From Bradyrhizobium erythrophlei (GTDB lineage: Bacteria; Pseudomonadota; Alphaproteobacteria; Rhizobiales; Xanthobacteraceae), in NCBI RefSeq assembly GCF_900142985.1, contig NZ_LT670849.1, positions 1,550,001 through 1,614,000 of the forward strand: a DNA stretch of 64,000 bases, given 5' to 3'. The notes beneath the pieces were generated by a model that did no database searches, had not been told where the DNA came from, and saw nothing but the letters and a program-made list of their open reading frames with translations. The position numbers were made by a program, and so were the translations under genes. Positions 31,984 to 40,554 of the stretch are shown one piece after another; within the stretch, counting starts at the first letter, position 1; each line of letters starts with the position of its first letter.

Positions 31984-32601
31984 ATGAGCCCCCGAACCGC
32001 CCCAGTGCAGTTGCCCCGCGGCCGGCCTAGAGGTTTCGACGTGGAAGCCGCCGTCGAACGTGCGATGGGTGTGTTCTGGTCGCGCGGCTATCACGCCACG
32101 GCGCTTCCGGACCTTCTTCGTGCGACGAAGCTCTCGCGCGGCAGCCTTTACGCCGCTTTCGGTGACAAGCACTCGTTGTTCCTGCGTGCGCTGGATCGCT
32201 ACATCGCCGATGCCGTGACGCGCATGGATGTCGAACTCGCCCCTCATCGAGATCCGGTTGGCGGCCTGCGGGCCTACTTTGCCGGTTATGTCGACCGCAA
32301 CAGCGGCGCCAATGGCCGGCGCGGCTGCCTGCTGGTGGCTACAGCCATGGAGCTGGCTGGCCAGGACGCCGAGGTTGGCCGGCGCGTCGCGGGCTTTTTC
32401 AAGGTCATGGAGGCGAGACTCTCGGATACGCTTGCGCGCGCGAAGATCGCGGGCAAGTTGGCCGATGGTGTCGAGCCTGCAAGCGCCGCCCGAATTCTCG
32501 TCTGTTTCGTCGAGGGGATGCGCGTGGTCGGCAAAACCACAACGGCACGGACGACGTGGCAAGCCACCGCTGACGCGCTTCTCGAGCGCTTCATTCAGTA
32601 A
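31984..32601 (+). CDS. TetR-family transcriptional repressor
   Basis: A 205-residue one-component regulator. The N-terminal DNA-binding domain (about 10-60) has RGRPRGFDVEAAVERAMGVFWSRGYHATALPDLLRATKLSRGSLYAAFGDK divided as helix, turn, recognition helix; it is a typical AcrR/TetR head. The C-terminal half (about 75-200) is helical and would bind an inducer. ATG 31984 is chosen because the operator ends just upstream and no ribosome binding site is visible, implying a leaderless mRNA. It likely represses itself and the EamA transporter downstream, whose upstream region carries the same half-sites. Confidence 0.88.
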   Translation: MSPRTAPVQLPRGRPRGFDVEAAVERAMGVFWSRGYHATALPDLLRATKLSRGSLYAAFGDKHSLFLRALDRYIADAVTRMDVELAPHRDPVGGLRAYFAGYVDRNSGANGRRGCLLVATAMELAGQDAEVGRRVAGFFKVMEARLSDTLARAKIAGKLADGVEPASAARILVCFVEGMRVVGKTTTARTTWQATADALLERFIQ

Positions 32602-32640
32602 ACAATCCAGGGACGCCTCCGCCGCCGTCGCGCCCATATC

Positions 32641-32656
32641 TAGACCATTCGGTCTT
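32641..32656 (+). promoter_or_regulatory. second TetR operator before the EamA gene
   Basis: TAGACC ATTC GGTCTT is an imperfect palindrome with the same GACC-N4-GGTC core as the operator at 31951-31980. It lies 16 bases before ATG 32672, so the transporter is probably repressed by the same protein. Confidence 0.7.
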
Positions 32657-32671
32657 GAAAGGAAGGATACC

Positions 32672-33532
32672 ATGTCTGCCATCCAGATCATCTGCGCGGT
32701 GGCCGTTCCCCTGCTCTGGGGCTATCAGTTCGTGGCCATCAAGGTGGGCGTGACGGAGTTTCCGCCGCTGTTCTTCCTCGCCCTGCGCTTCCTGGCGATC
32801 GCGCTGCTGCTTGTTCCGTTCGTCGAAAGGCCGACGCGTCAACAATTCGGCCCTGTCGCGGCGATTTCGCTGTTCCTTGGCGGACTGAACTTCGGGCTGT
32901 TCTATGTTGGCCTCGGGCTCGGCTCGGGAAGCCTGTCGGCTGTTGCCTATCAACTCGCCCCGCCCTTCACCGTCCTTTTGGCCTGGCCGCTGCTCGCGGA
33001 AAGGCCGTCTCTCGTCACATCCGCCGGCGTGGTGCTTGCATTCGTCGGCGTGGCCGTGTTGGCGGCGGGGCCTGGTCTGTCGGCAAACGCGCTTCCGCTG
33101 CTGCTGGTGGTCGGAGCCGCTTTCTCGTTCGCGGTGTCCAACGTCCTGACGAAACGCTACGGCCCTTTTGACCCCTTGATGTTGATGGGGTGGTCGTCGC
33201 TGCTCACGGTGCCGCAGGTCATGCTGATGTCGCTGCTGCTTGAATATGGGCAACTGGCGAGCCTGGCCACGGCGGATGGACGTGGTTGGCTGGCACTCGC
33301 CTACACCATTTTCATCGGAGGCATTGTCGGGTTCGGCCTTTGGTTCTGGCTGATCGGGCGTTGCTCGATGGGCCGCGTCGCCCCCTTCGGTCTGCTGCTT
33401 CCGGTGTTTGCGTTGATTTCGAGCGTGCTGTTCCTTGGCGAGCACGTAACCCCGAAGCTTGTTGTCGGCGGGCTGCTCGCGATCTCCGGCGTCGCCATTA
33501 CACAATTGCGACCGCGCGCTCGGCCGATTTGA
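32672..33532 (+). CDS. EamA/DMT-family transporter
   Basis: A 286-residue inner-membrane protein with ten predicted helices in two five-helix EamA halves (for example WGYQFVAIKVGVTEFPPLFFLALRF at the start of the first half, and GIVGFGLWFWLIGRCSMGRVAPF in the second). The drug/metabolite transporter superfamily exports amino acids, purines or drugs; this pattern resembles YdcZ/RhaT-like and EamA exporters. AAGGAAGG precedes ATG 32672. It is cotranscribed with or adjacent to the TetR gene and preceded by its own operator copy, so the inducer is probably its substrate. A terminator follows the stop. Confidence 0.9.
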   Translation: MSAIQIICAVAVPLLWGYQFVAIKVGVTEFPPLFFLALRFLAIALLLVPFVERPTRQQFGPVAAISLFLGGLNFGLFYVGLGLGSGSLSAVAYQLAPPFTVLLAWPLLAERPSLVTSAGVVLAFVGVAVLAAGPGLSANALPLLLVVGAAFSFAVSNVLTKRYGPFDPLMLMGWSSLLTVPQVMLMSLLLEYGQLASLATADGRGWLALAYTIFIGGIVGFGLWFWLIGRCSMGRVAPFGLLLPVFALISSVLFLGEHVTPKLVVGGLLAISGVAITQLRPRARPI

Positions 33533-33560
33533 AGTCCGCTTTCGAAGATCAGGCCAAACA

Positions 33561-33590
33561 AAAACGGCGGGCTTTCGCCCGCCGTTTTGT
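33561..33590. terminator. bidirectional terminator between EamA gene and rpoD
   Basis: AAAACGGCGGGC (33561-33572) pairs perfectly with GCCCGCCGTTTT (33577-33588) around TTTC. Both strands have a T run, so it should stop the plus-strand transporter mRNA and the minus-strand rpoD mRNA, which end on either side. Confidence 0.92.
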
Positions 33591-33610
33591 TTCGATGGAT
33601 TGCTTCAAAG

Positions 33611-35770
33611 CTAGTTATCGAGGAAGGAGCGAAGTTTGCGGCTCCGCGACGGATGCTTCAGCTTGCGCAGCGCCTTCGCCTCGATCTGGCGGATACGTTC
33701 GCGGGTCACCGAGAACTGCTGGCCGACTTCTTCCAGCGTGTGGTCGGTGTTCATGCCGATGCCGAAGCGCATGCGCAGCACGCGCTCTTCGCGCGGGGTC
33801 AACGAAGCCAGAACACGCGTGGTGGTCTCGCGCAGGTTCGACTGGATCGCCGCGTCAATGGGCAGGATCGCGTTCTTGTCCTCGATGAAATCGCCGAGGT
33901 GCGAATCCTCTTCGTCACCGACCGGCGTTTCCAGCGAGAGCGGCTCTTTCGCGATCTTGAGAACCTTGCGAACTTTCTCAAGCGGCATGCCGAGCTTCTC
34001 GGCGAGCTCTTCCGGGGTCGGCTCGCGGCCGATTTCGTTGAGCATCTGCCGCGAGGTGCGCACGATCTTGTTGATCGTTTCGATCATGTGCACGGGAATG
34101 CGGATGGTGCGGGCCTGGTCGGCGATCGAACGCGTGATCGCCTGCCGGATCCACCACGTCGCATAGGTCGAGAACTTGTAGCCGCGGCGGTATTCGAATT
34201 TATCGACCGCCTTCATCAGACCGATGTTGCCTTCCTGGATCAGGTCGAGGAACTGCAAACCGCGGTTGGTGTATTTTTTCGCAATCGAGATCACGAGGCG
34301 AAGGTTGGCTTCCACCATTTCCTTCTTGGCCTGCCGGGCCTCGCGCTCGCCCTTCTGCACGCCATGCACGATCTTGCGGAATTCGCCGATCTCAAGACCG
34401 GTCAAGGCCGCAAGCTGCTGAATCTCGCCGCGCAGTTCCTTGATGCGGTCCTTCTCGTGATGGACGAAATTCTTCCAGCCTTTTGCCGAGAGTTTCGAGA
34501 CGCGGTTGAGCCAGCGCGGATCGAGTTCCGATCCCTGATAGTTGCGCAGGAAGTCCTCGCGCGCGACGCCGTGGCTGTCGCCGAGGCGCAGCAGGCGGCC
34601 TTCGAACGAAACCAGCTTCTTGTTGATGTCGTAGAGCTGCTCGACCAGCGAGTCGATACGCGCCTGGTTGAGGCGCAGCGACTTCACCTCGACGATGATC
34701 TCGTCCTTCAGCTTCTTGTACTTGCGCTCCTGCGCCGGCGACAGCGTCTCGTTCTGGAGCTGGTTGGAGATGTCCTGCTCCTGCAGGCGCCGCAGCTTCT
34801 TGTAGTTGTCGGCGATCTTGTCGAAAGTCTCGACCACCTTCGGCTTCAGCTCGGCCTCGATCGCGGCGAGCGACATCTGGTTTTCGAACTCGTCGTCGTC
34901 CATGTCGGACTCGGCGGCGGCTTCAGCGGGATCCTTCTCCTCGCCTTCCGCAGCCTCGCCACCTGGCACAGCGCGGAACGGCGTCGCCGACGGCGGGGCC
35001 GCAGGCGGAGCGACGGCAGCCGGCATCGCGCCGCCATTGCCGTTGCTGTGACCGTTGGCGGCAGCGCCTTCCGCCGCGATCGGCTGGCCGTCAGGACCGA
35101 CGGCGGCGCCGATCATCGCCGGGTTCATGTTGTTCTTGGCGTCGGGGCCGGCATAGGTGGCCTCGAGATCGATGATGTCGCGAAGGAAGATCTTTCCTTC
35201 GTTGAGTTCGTCGCGCCAGATGATGATGGCCTGGAAGGTCAGCGGGCTTTCGCAGAGACCTGCGATCATCGCCTCGCGGCCGGCCTCGATGCGCTTGGCA
35301 ATCGCGATTTCGCCCTCGCGCGACAGCAGCTCCACGGTGCCCATCTCGCGCAGATACATGCGCACGGGATCGTCGGTGCGTTCGCCCGGCTCGGATTTCT
35401 TGACTTCGGTGACGGCCTTCGAGGTGACCTCGACGAGTTCGTTATCGGTCTCGTCGTCGGCCGCGTCTTCCTGCTTGTCGTCGTCGGAATCTTCCTCGGC
35501 CTCGGTGACGTTGATGCCCATGTCCGAGAGCATCGACATGATGTCCTCGATCTGCTCGGGCGAGGTGGTGTCGGAAGGCAGCACTTCGTTGAGCTGGTCG
35601 AAGGTCACGAAGCCGCGCTTCTTGGCCTGCTTGATCATCTTCTTGACGGCAGCATCGGACAGGTCGAGCAACGGCGAGGGCGCGTCGGGCGAGTCCTTCT
35701 CGGGCGCGTCGGCGACCTTCTCGTCCGTTTCCTTTTCCTTCACCTGAAGCGTCTTTGCCTTGCTGGCCAT
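33611..35770 (-). CDS. rpoD: RNA polymerase primary sigma factor sigma-70
   Basis: A 719-residue housekeeping sigma factor. Region 1.1 occupies the acidic N-terminus ([27 protein letters not shown]), followed by region 1.2 ([12 protein letters not shown]), a long non-conserved acidic insert typical of alphaproteobacteria (about 230-300), region 2 ([61 protein letters not shown]), region 3, and region 4 with the helix-turn-helix ([30 protein letters not shown]). Start ATG 35770. It lies downstream of dnaG on the same strand, the core of the ancient macromolecular synthesis operon, with a 385-base spacer that probably carries its own promoter. Confidence 0.97.
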   Translation of the reverse strand: MASKAKTLQVKEKETDEKVADAPEKDSPDAPSPLLDLSDAAVKKMIKQAKKRGFVTFDQLNEVLPSDTTSPEQIEDIMSMLSDMGINVTEAEEDSDDDKQEDAADDETDNELVEVTSKAVTEVKKSEPGERTDDPVRMYLREMGTVELLSREGEIAIAKRIEAGREAMIAGLCESPLTFQAIIIWRDELNEGKIFLRDIIDLEATYAGPDAKNNMNPAMIGAAVGPDGQPIAAEGAAANGHSNGNGGAMPAAVAPPAAPPSATPFRAVPGGEAAEGEEKDPAEAAAESDMDDDEFENQMSLAAIEAELKPKVVETFDKIADNYKKLRRLQEQDISNQLQNETLSPAQERKYKKLKDEIIVEVKSLRLNQARIDSLVEQLYDINKKLVSFEGRLLRLGDSHGVAREDFLRNYQGSELDPRWLNRVSKLSAKGWKNFVHHEKDRIKELRGEIQQLAALTGLEIGEFRKIVHGVQKGEREARQAKKEMVEANLRLVISIAKKYTNRGLQFLDLIQEGNIGLMKAVDKFEYRRGYKFSTYATWWIRQAITRSIADQARTIRIPVHMIETINKIVRTSRQMLNEIGREPTPEELAEKLGMPLEKVRKVLKIAKEPLSLETPVGDEEDSHLGDFIEDKNAILPIDAAIQSNLRETTTRVLASLTPREERVLRMRFGIGMNTDHTLEEVGQQFSVTRERIRQIEAKALRKLKHPSRSRKLRSFLDN

Positions 35771-36155
35771 TCAGTGCTCTCCAACCGCGTCTCGCTCGCT
35801 AGGCTTTCTCGCCCATCGCAAAACGCTTAAAACCTCAACTCACTCTTATGACGCGAAAGGGCGGCGCCAAGTTTCGCCACCCCCAGTCGCTTTCGGCGGA
35901 TTTCACACAAATGGCCTGATGCAAATTGCGGAAATCGCGCGCGCTGGATACTCGAACAGAGTGTTCAGATGTTTATTCCGAACGCTTCTTTTTCGGTCGA
36001 TCTCCAGCCGTCGCTAGTTTGCGAAAATGCCTCAAAGCCATTAAGCGTTGCTTAACCCTGTTTTTGCCGCCAAACCACGGGTTTGGCGAGTCTTTTTGCG
36101 GTTCCGGCCACCGCCGTCCGCACAAATTTTCCGCTCAGGCGGAGCCCTTTTCTAC
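35771..36155. other. rpoD leader between dnaG and rpoD
   Basis: 385 bases without a gene. It should contain the rpoD promoter. A small hairpin CCAAACC/GGTTTGG lies at about 36072-36088, and one copy of the 15-base repeat CTCAGGCGGAGCCCT sits at 36134-36148. Confidence 0.5.
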
Positions 36156-36169
36156 TCAGGCGGAGCCCT
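36134..36169. repeat. 15-bp tandem direct repeat spanning the dnaG stop
   Basis: CTCAGGCGGAGCCCT occurs at 36134-36148 and again at 36155-36169, a 21-base period. The second copy contains the dnaG stop codon, so the terminal codons are duplicated after the gene. Confidence 0.8.
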
Positions 36170-38156
36170 GGAACCGGCCGGATAATTCGCCAAATCCCTC
36201 GATGATGGCCTCCGTCCCGTCCATTTCGGACAACCGGGTCTTGATGTCGCGCAACCAGGCCAGATTGGCCTCGCTCGCATCGTCGCCCAACGCAAGCTCG
36301 GCGTCCTTTAGCTCCCTAAGTAAGGAGTGGTACTGGCGATGCAAGGAGACGAGCTGGTGCCAGGTGGAAAGAACATCGTCCCGCGCCGCGCCGGCTTTTG
36401 CCGCCCACACCGCACCGGTTGTGATCGCGCCATCAACCCTTTGAAGAACTTGCGAAAATCCGCTCCTCTCAAGATCCGCGCGGAGTTTTTCGCTCTGCTC
36501 GGCGACGTCAGGCGAATGGTGATGGTCGGCCGCGAACGCCGCGATGATAGCGGCGCGCAGCCGGTGCGCTTCCGGGTGCGGCAGCTCGAGTGCGGCCGCC
36601 TCCTCTAGATGGTCGTGCAACAGCCAGGGGTGGTTGAGCAAGCATTGCAGGATCAGGGCTTCGCGGCGGGAGATCGCGCTGCGTTGGCCGCGCATCAAGG
36701 AGCTTGCCGCCAGCTGCGAACTCGCCGCCTGGTAGGGTCCCCGAAAAGCAGAGGCGGCCACCTGCGGACGGCCGGACCGGGAGTCGAACCGGCCCGTATT
36801 TTGGCCCCCACGGGGGGCAAAACGGCGGGGTGATTCGCCATAATTTCCGCCTCCGCGACCCCCGCCATAGGGGCTGCGCGCCAGTTCCGGCGCGAACATG
36901 CGCGACAGCCGCTCGGCGAAATCCTGGCAATAGTAACGCCGAACCACTTCGTCACGGATGGCGTTGGACAATTCGCCGATGCGTTTCTCCAGCGCCGCGC
37001 GGCGCTCGGGCGTATCGAAATTGCCGCCCTCGATCTCGCGGGCCCAGATCACGTCGACGAGGCCGCGCGAGGCCGCGATCACGTCCTCGATCGCGGCGCG
37101 GCCGCCTGATCGCGCGAGATCGTCAGGGTCCTGACCTTCCGGCAGCAGCGCAAAGCGCAAACTCTTTCCGGGCGCGAGATGCGGCAGCGCGAGCTCTGCC
37201 GCGCGCCACGCCGCCTTCTGTCCAGCGCGGTCGCCGTCGAAACACAGGATCGGCTCGTCTGCCATCTTCCAGAGCAGCGCGAGCTGGTTTTCGGTGAGCG
37301 CGGTGCCAAGCGGCGCGACCGCTCCTGGATATCCTGTGCCGACCATCGCGATCACGTCGACATAGCCCTCGACCACGACGATGGGACTGCCGTCATGCGC
37401 GGCCTGCCGTGCCGTGGCGATGTTGTAGAGATTGTCGCCTTTGTGAAACAGCGGGGTTTCCGGCGAGTTCAGGTATTTCGCCGGCACGTCTTTTTCGAGC
37501 GCGCGGCCGCCGAACGCGATCACGCGGCCGCGGGCGTCGGTGATCGGAAACATCACGCGATCACGAAACCGATCATAGGGCACCGGGATATCGTCGCCGC
37601 CGATCAGCAAGCCCGTCTCGACCATGTCGTGGACCGGGATGCCCTGATTGCCGAGATGCTCTTTCAGCGCGAAGCGATCGGGCGACGCATAACCGAGGCG
37701 AAACTGCAGTTGCGTGTTGGGCAAGATTCCGCGATCGGCGAGATAGCCGCGCGCCTTGGCGCCGTTTCGCGAGGCAAGCGTGTCGGCGAAGAATTTCGCC
37801 GCGAGTTCCATCACGTCATGCAGCGTCTTGCGCCGCGCCTCGTGGCGCGCCGCGTCGGGCGTCGCAGCCGGCAGCGGCAGGCCGGCCATCGAGGCCAGGC
37901 GTTCCACGGCTTCCGGGAACGTCACGCCTTCGGTTTCCATCAGGAAGTCGAAGATGTTGCCGTGCTTGCCGGTCGAGAAGTCGTGGTAGAATTGTTTCTG
38001 ATCGTTGACGGTGAACGAGGGCGTCTTCTCTTGTTGAAAAGGCGACAGCCCCTTGTACTCGCGACCCGCCTTCTTCAGCTTCACGCGCCGACCGACGACT
38101 TCCGACACCGGAAGCCGCGCCTTCAGCTCTTCAAGGAATTCGGGCGTAAAGCGCAT
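36156..38156 (-). CDS. dnaG: DNA primase DnaG
   Basis: A 666-residue primase making RNA primers for replication. The N-terminal domain aligns with the CHC2 zinc-binding region of Escherichia coli DnaG (GLSPFQQEKTPSFTVNDQKQ and FYHDFSTGKHGN), but the usual Cys, His, Cys and Cys ligands are Ser, Gln, Asp and Ser/Thr, so no zinc would bind there. The TOPRIM core is intact (PIVVVEGYVDVIAM, then CFDGDRAGQKAA). The C-terminal helicase-interaction region ends LSEMDGTEAIIEGFGELSGR. The ATG at 38156 has no neighbour upstream closer than 150 bases. The pair dnaG-rpoD is a conserved operon core. Confidence 0.95.
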   Translation of the reverse strand: MRFTPEFLEELKARLPVSEVVGRRVKLKKAGREYKGLSPFQQEKTPSFTVNDQKQFYHDFSTGKHGNIFDFLMETEGVTFPEAVERLASMAGLPLPAATPDAARHEARRKTLHDVMELAAKFFADTLASRNGAKARGYLADRGILPNTQLQFRLGYASPDRFALKEHLGNQGIPVHDMVETGLLIGGDDIPVPYDRFRDRVMFPITDARGRVIAFGGRALEKDVPAKYLNSPETPLFHKGDNLYNIATARQAAHDGSPIVVVEGYVDVIAMVGTGYPGAVAPLGTALTENQLALLWKMADEPILCFDGDRAGQKAAWRAAELALPHLAPGKSLRFALLPEGQDPDDLARSGGRAAIEDVIAASRGLVDVIWAREIEGGNFDTPERRAALEKRIGELSNAIRDEVVRRYYCQDFAERLSRMFAPELARSPYGGGRGGGNYGESPRRFAPRGGQNTGRFDSRSGRPQVAASAFRGPYQAASSQLAASSLMRGQRSAISRREALILQCLLNHPWLLHDHLEEAAALELPHPEAHRLRAAIIAAFAADHHHSPDVAEQSEKLRADLERSGFSQVLQRVDGAITTGAVWAAKAGAARDDVLSTWHQLVSLHRQYHSLLRELKDAELALGDDASEANLAWLRDIKTRLSEMDGTEAIIEGFGELSGRFQGSA

Positions 38157-38257
38157 GGGCCTCTAAGTGGCGGTGAGTCGGGGCTAACCGATCATCGATA
38201 TAGGGTTGGCCTCCCGAAAGAGCCAAGAATATGGGCTTTCTCGCCACTATTCACAGG

Positions 38258-38306
38258 GCTATCGTCATTCCGGGGCGCACCGCCAGGTGCGAACCCGGAA
38301 TGACGG
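38258..38306. repeat. CGTCATTCCGGGG dispersed inverted repeat
   Basis: CGTCATTCCGGGGCGCACC is inverted as GGTGCGAACCCGGAATGACG with a 4-base loop. It lies between dnaG and the cyclotransferase gene and belongs to the family seen at 19039-19138. Confidence 0.85.
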
Positions 38307-38308
38307 CG

Positions 38309-38701
38309 TTACAAAAAACGCCCCGACTCAATCCAGGCCAGCCCTGCAACCGGCCAGTTGTAGATATAGGTCCAGGCCTCGCGCCTGGCTCCGTCGGGAA
38401 GCGTGACTGACAGCATCTGCCGCACATATTGCGTCGGTTCCGCAAAACCCTCGCCGCAGGCCTCGTACATGTCGAACTCGCGCAGGAGATCGTCAACCGC
38501 GCGCAAGCGATAGAGCTCGCCATAGACGACGTCGGATGCGTCATCCGACAGCACCAGGCCCGGATAATGCTTCACCTTGTAAAGCCGGCCATGACAACTG
38601 GCTTCCCCGAGGAAATCGGCATTGGCCGACAACAGCCGCGCCATCGGATGCGAATAGCCGCGCATCAACGTGCCGTAGACGAACAGAAGGTCGGAGGTCA
38701 T
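38309..38701 (-). CDS. gamma-glutamylcyclotransferase family protein
   Basis: A 130-residue member of the GGCT/AIG2-like family, which converts gamma-glutamyl peptides to 5-oxoproline. The substrate-binding motif FVYGTLMRGYSHP is at the N-terminus and the catalytic Glu region reads DVVYGELYRL (about 58-67). Length matches the family's usual 110-150 residues. The stop of the transglutaminase gene upstream lies three bases before its start, so they are probably co-transcribed; the shared theme is glutamyl/amide chemistry, though no direct link can be shown. Confidence 0.85.
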   Translation of the reverse strand: MTSDLLFVYGTLMRGYSHPMARLLSANADFLGEASCHGRLYKVKHYPGLVLSDDASDVVYGELYRLRAVDDLLREFDMYEACGEGFAEPTQYVRQMLSVTLPDGARREAWTYIYNWPVAGLAWIESGRFL

Positions 38702-38704
38702 ACG

Positions 38705-39520
38705 TCAGGTCGCCGTCACTTCGTCGCTGACGACAAAAAACTTGGCGAGGTTCATGCGGCCAAAACTCGTCGACAGCGCGACGTCGGCGGCATCGCGGCC
38801 CGTCGCCATCAGGATGCGACCGATGCGCGGCACCACGTGGCGCGCATCGAAGGTGTACCATTGGCCGGAAAGATAAGCTTCGAACCAGCCGGAGAAATCC
38901 ATCGGCATCGGTTCGGGCGGAATGCCGATGTCGCCCATATAGCCGGTGCAGTAGCGCGCGGGAATGCCCATGCAGCGGCAAAGCGTCAGCGCCAGATGCG
39001 CGAAGTCGCGGCAGACGCCGGAACGTTGCTCGTGCGCGTCGAAGGCCGACTTCATGTGGTGGGCATGCTCGTAGCCGAAAGTGATGCGGTCGTGCACATA
39101 TTGGCAGATCGCCATCACCCGCGGCCAGCCGGGCTTCGTACTACCGAACAGCGACCACGCAAGATCGACGAGCTTGTCGGTTTCGCAGTAGCGGCTCGCC
39201 ATCAGATAGACGATCACATCGTCCGGCAGTTGCTCGATCGGAATCTGCTGTGCGTCTTCGGCGATCACGTCCGGCAATCCGCTGTCGCGCACCAGCGCGT
39301 TGCCGCGCAGCATGACGCCGCCGGCGGGTGCGAGCAGGCGTCCGCAGATGTTGCCGAAGGTGTCGTTGTAATAGTGGATGGGCACATCAGGTTCGGCGAC
39401 GATGGTCTCGGTTCCGATGATGTCGTGGCGGCGCGAGGGATGGATCGAGAGCATGATCACCATCGGCGTCGGCTGCGGCGCGGTGTAGGCGATATCGAAT
39501 CCGAGCTTGATCTGGATCAC
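38705..39520 (-). CDS. transglutaminase-like protein with altered catalytic His
   Basis: A 271-residue protein of the bacterial transglutaminase-like (COG1305) family. GTG 39520 is preferred because the family begins near IKLGFDIAYTAPQPTP; GTG 39559 is the longer alternative. The Cys is present (SGVCRDFAHLALTLCRCMGIPARY, Cys170) and the Asp in TFDARH, but the usual His-Ala-Trp motif reads Ser210-Gly-Trp (DFSGWFEAYL). It may act as a ligand-binding or non-peptidase protein. It lies just after a paralogue that keeps the full triad, and before the cyclotransferase. Confidence 0.8.
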   Translation of the reverse strand: MIQIKLGFDIAYTAPQPTPMVIMLSIHPSRRHDIIGTETIVAEPDVPIHYYNDTFGNICGRLLAPAGGVMLRGNALVRDSGLPDVIAEDAQQIPIEQLPDDVIVYLMASRYCETDKLVDLAWSLFGSTKPGWPRVMAICQYVHDRITFGYEHAHHMKSAFDAHEQRSGVCRDFAHLALTLCRCMGIPARYCTGYMGDIGIPPEPMPMDFSGWFEAYLSGQWYTFDARHVVPRIGRILMATGRDAADVALSTSFGRMNLAKFFVVSDEVTAT

Positions 39521-39565
39521 TAGCGTCCACTTTCCGAAGTTCGTGCTGCACGTCAGCACCCGGCA

Positions 39566-40450
39566 CTAGGCCTCCACCACATCCTCTGCGGCGACGACGC
39601 GGATATTGACCTCCATGCCGATGAAAGCATCCGCCGGTCCGAGATAAGTGCCGTGCAGCGGAATGGCCTGGCGCGGATCGCGCGCCACCGCGACACGAAC
39701 GAGATCGCGCGTACCAACGATGCCGTTGGTCGGATCGAACTCGATCCAGCCCGCGCTCGGCAGGTAGACCTGCACCCATGCATGCGTCGAGCCGCCGCCG
39801 AGATAGCCTTCGTCCGCAGGCACGAACAGATAGCCCGACACGAACCGCGCGGCGATGCCGAGCTGGCGCAACGCCTCGATCATCAACAACGCGTAATCGC
39901 GGCAGGTGCCGGAGCCCGTTTGCAACGTATCGAGCGGGTGCTGGGTGCCGTGCTCGTGGCGCTTGCGATAGCTGAAGGCATCGCGGATGCCATGGGTCAT
40001 CTGGCTCAGGATATTGAAGGTCGGTGTCGGCGATTCCACGTCAAGGAATTTCCGCGCCCAGTCCGCCAGCTCGCCGTTCGGATCGCTGTATTGCGGCGTG
40101 ATGAACTGGCGAAGATCCGGAAACTCCTCCGCATCGTAGAGGAACGGATAGAAATAAGCAGGTTCGTCCGGGGTTAACGCAAAGGCTTCCGCCGGGTTGT
40201 GCTCGACGGTCGCGGTCCAGGTGACGACGAGGCGATCGGAACGCTCATCGAAGGTCGCGATCGCCACGCTGTTGCCAAACACGTCGTGAATCCAGCGGAG
40301 CCGCATCGGCTCCGGCTCGATTCGGAGATCGCCCGACAGCACGCGTAAATCGTGCCCGTCGCGGGGTCGAAGCATGATCCGGTGCTCGCCGAATGCGACG
40401 GGGTGCGCATAGCGGTATTCGGTCTTGTGGTGGATCGTCAGACGCGGCAT
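39566..40450 (-). CDS. transglutaminase-like cysteine protease family protein
   Basis: A 294-residue transglutaminase-like enzyme. The N-terminal Bact_transglu_N domain (about 5-85, TIHHKTEYRYAHPVAFGEHRIML) precedes the catalytic core with Cys183 (SGTCRDYALLMIEALRQLG), His223 (STHAWVQVYLP) and Asp239 (WIEFDPTNG), the complete papain-like triad. Such proteins are often encoded beside alpha-E and circularly permuted ATP-grasp genes; here instead a triad-deficient paralogue lies downstream. It is divergent from the N-formylglutamate amidohydrolase gene. Confidence 0.88.
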   Translation of the reverse strand: MPRLTIHHKTEYRYAHPVAFGEHRIMLRPRDGHDLRVLSGDLRIEPEPMRLRWIHDVFGNSVAIATFDERSDRLVVTWTATVEHNPAEAFALTPDEPAYFYPFLYDAEEFPDLRQFITPQYSDPNGELADWARKFLDVESPTPTFNILSQMTHGIRDAFSYRKRHEHGTQHPLDTLQTGSGTCRDYALLMIEALRQLGIAARFVSGYLFVPADEGYLGGGSTHAWVQVYLPSAGWIEFDPTNGIVGTRDLVRVAVARDPRQAIPLHGTYLGPADAFIGMEVNIRVVAAEDVVEA

Positions 40451-40554
40451 CGTTAACTACAATTATTATGACTTGGTGAGCAGTAATCTATACCTATCGC
40501 CGCACATTTCGAGATCGTGGATGCCGTTAGAAGAGGCAAAAAGGGCAAGAAAAG

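Noticed and set aside
31810..32691. Minus-strand frame of 293 codons over the TetR gene
   Set aside because: Covers the TetR gene and its operator; no motif, and composition is that of a shadow.
33541..33610. Small RNA between the EamA gene and rpoD
   Set aside because: The region is fully explained as a bidirectional terminator; nothing further needs an RNA.
33587..35830. Plus-strand frame of 747 codons
   Set aside because: Antisense of rpoD, which is unmistakable on the minus strand.
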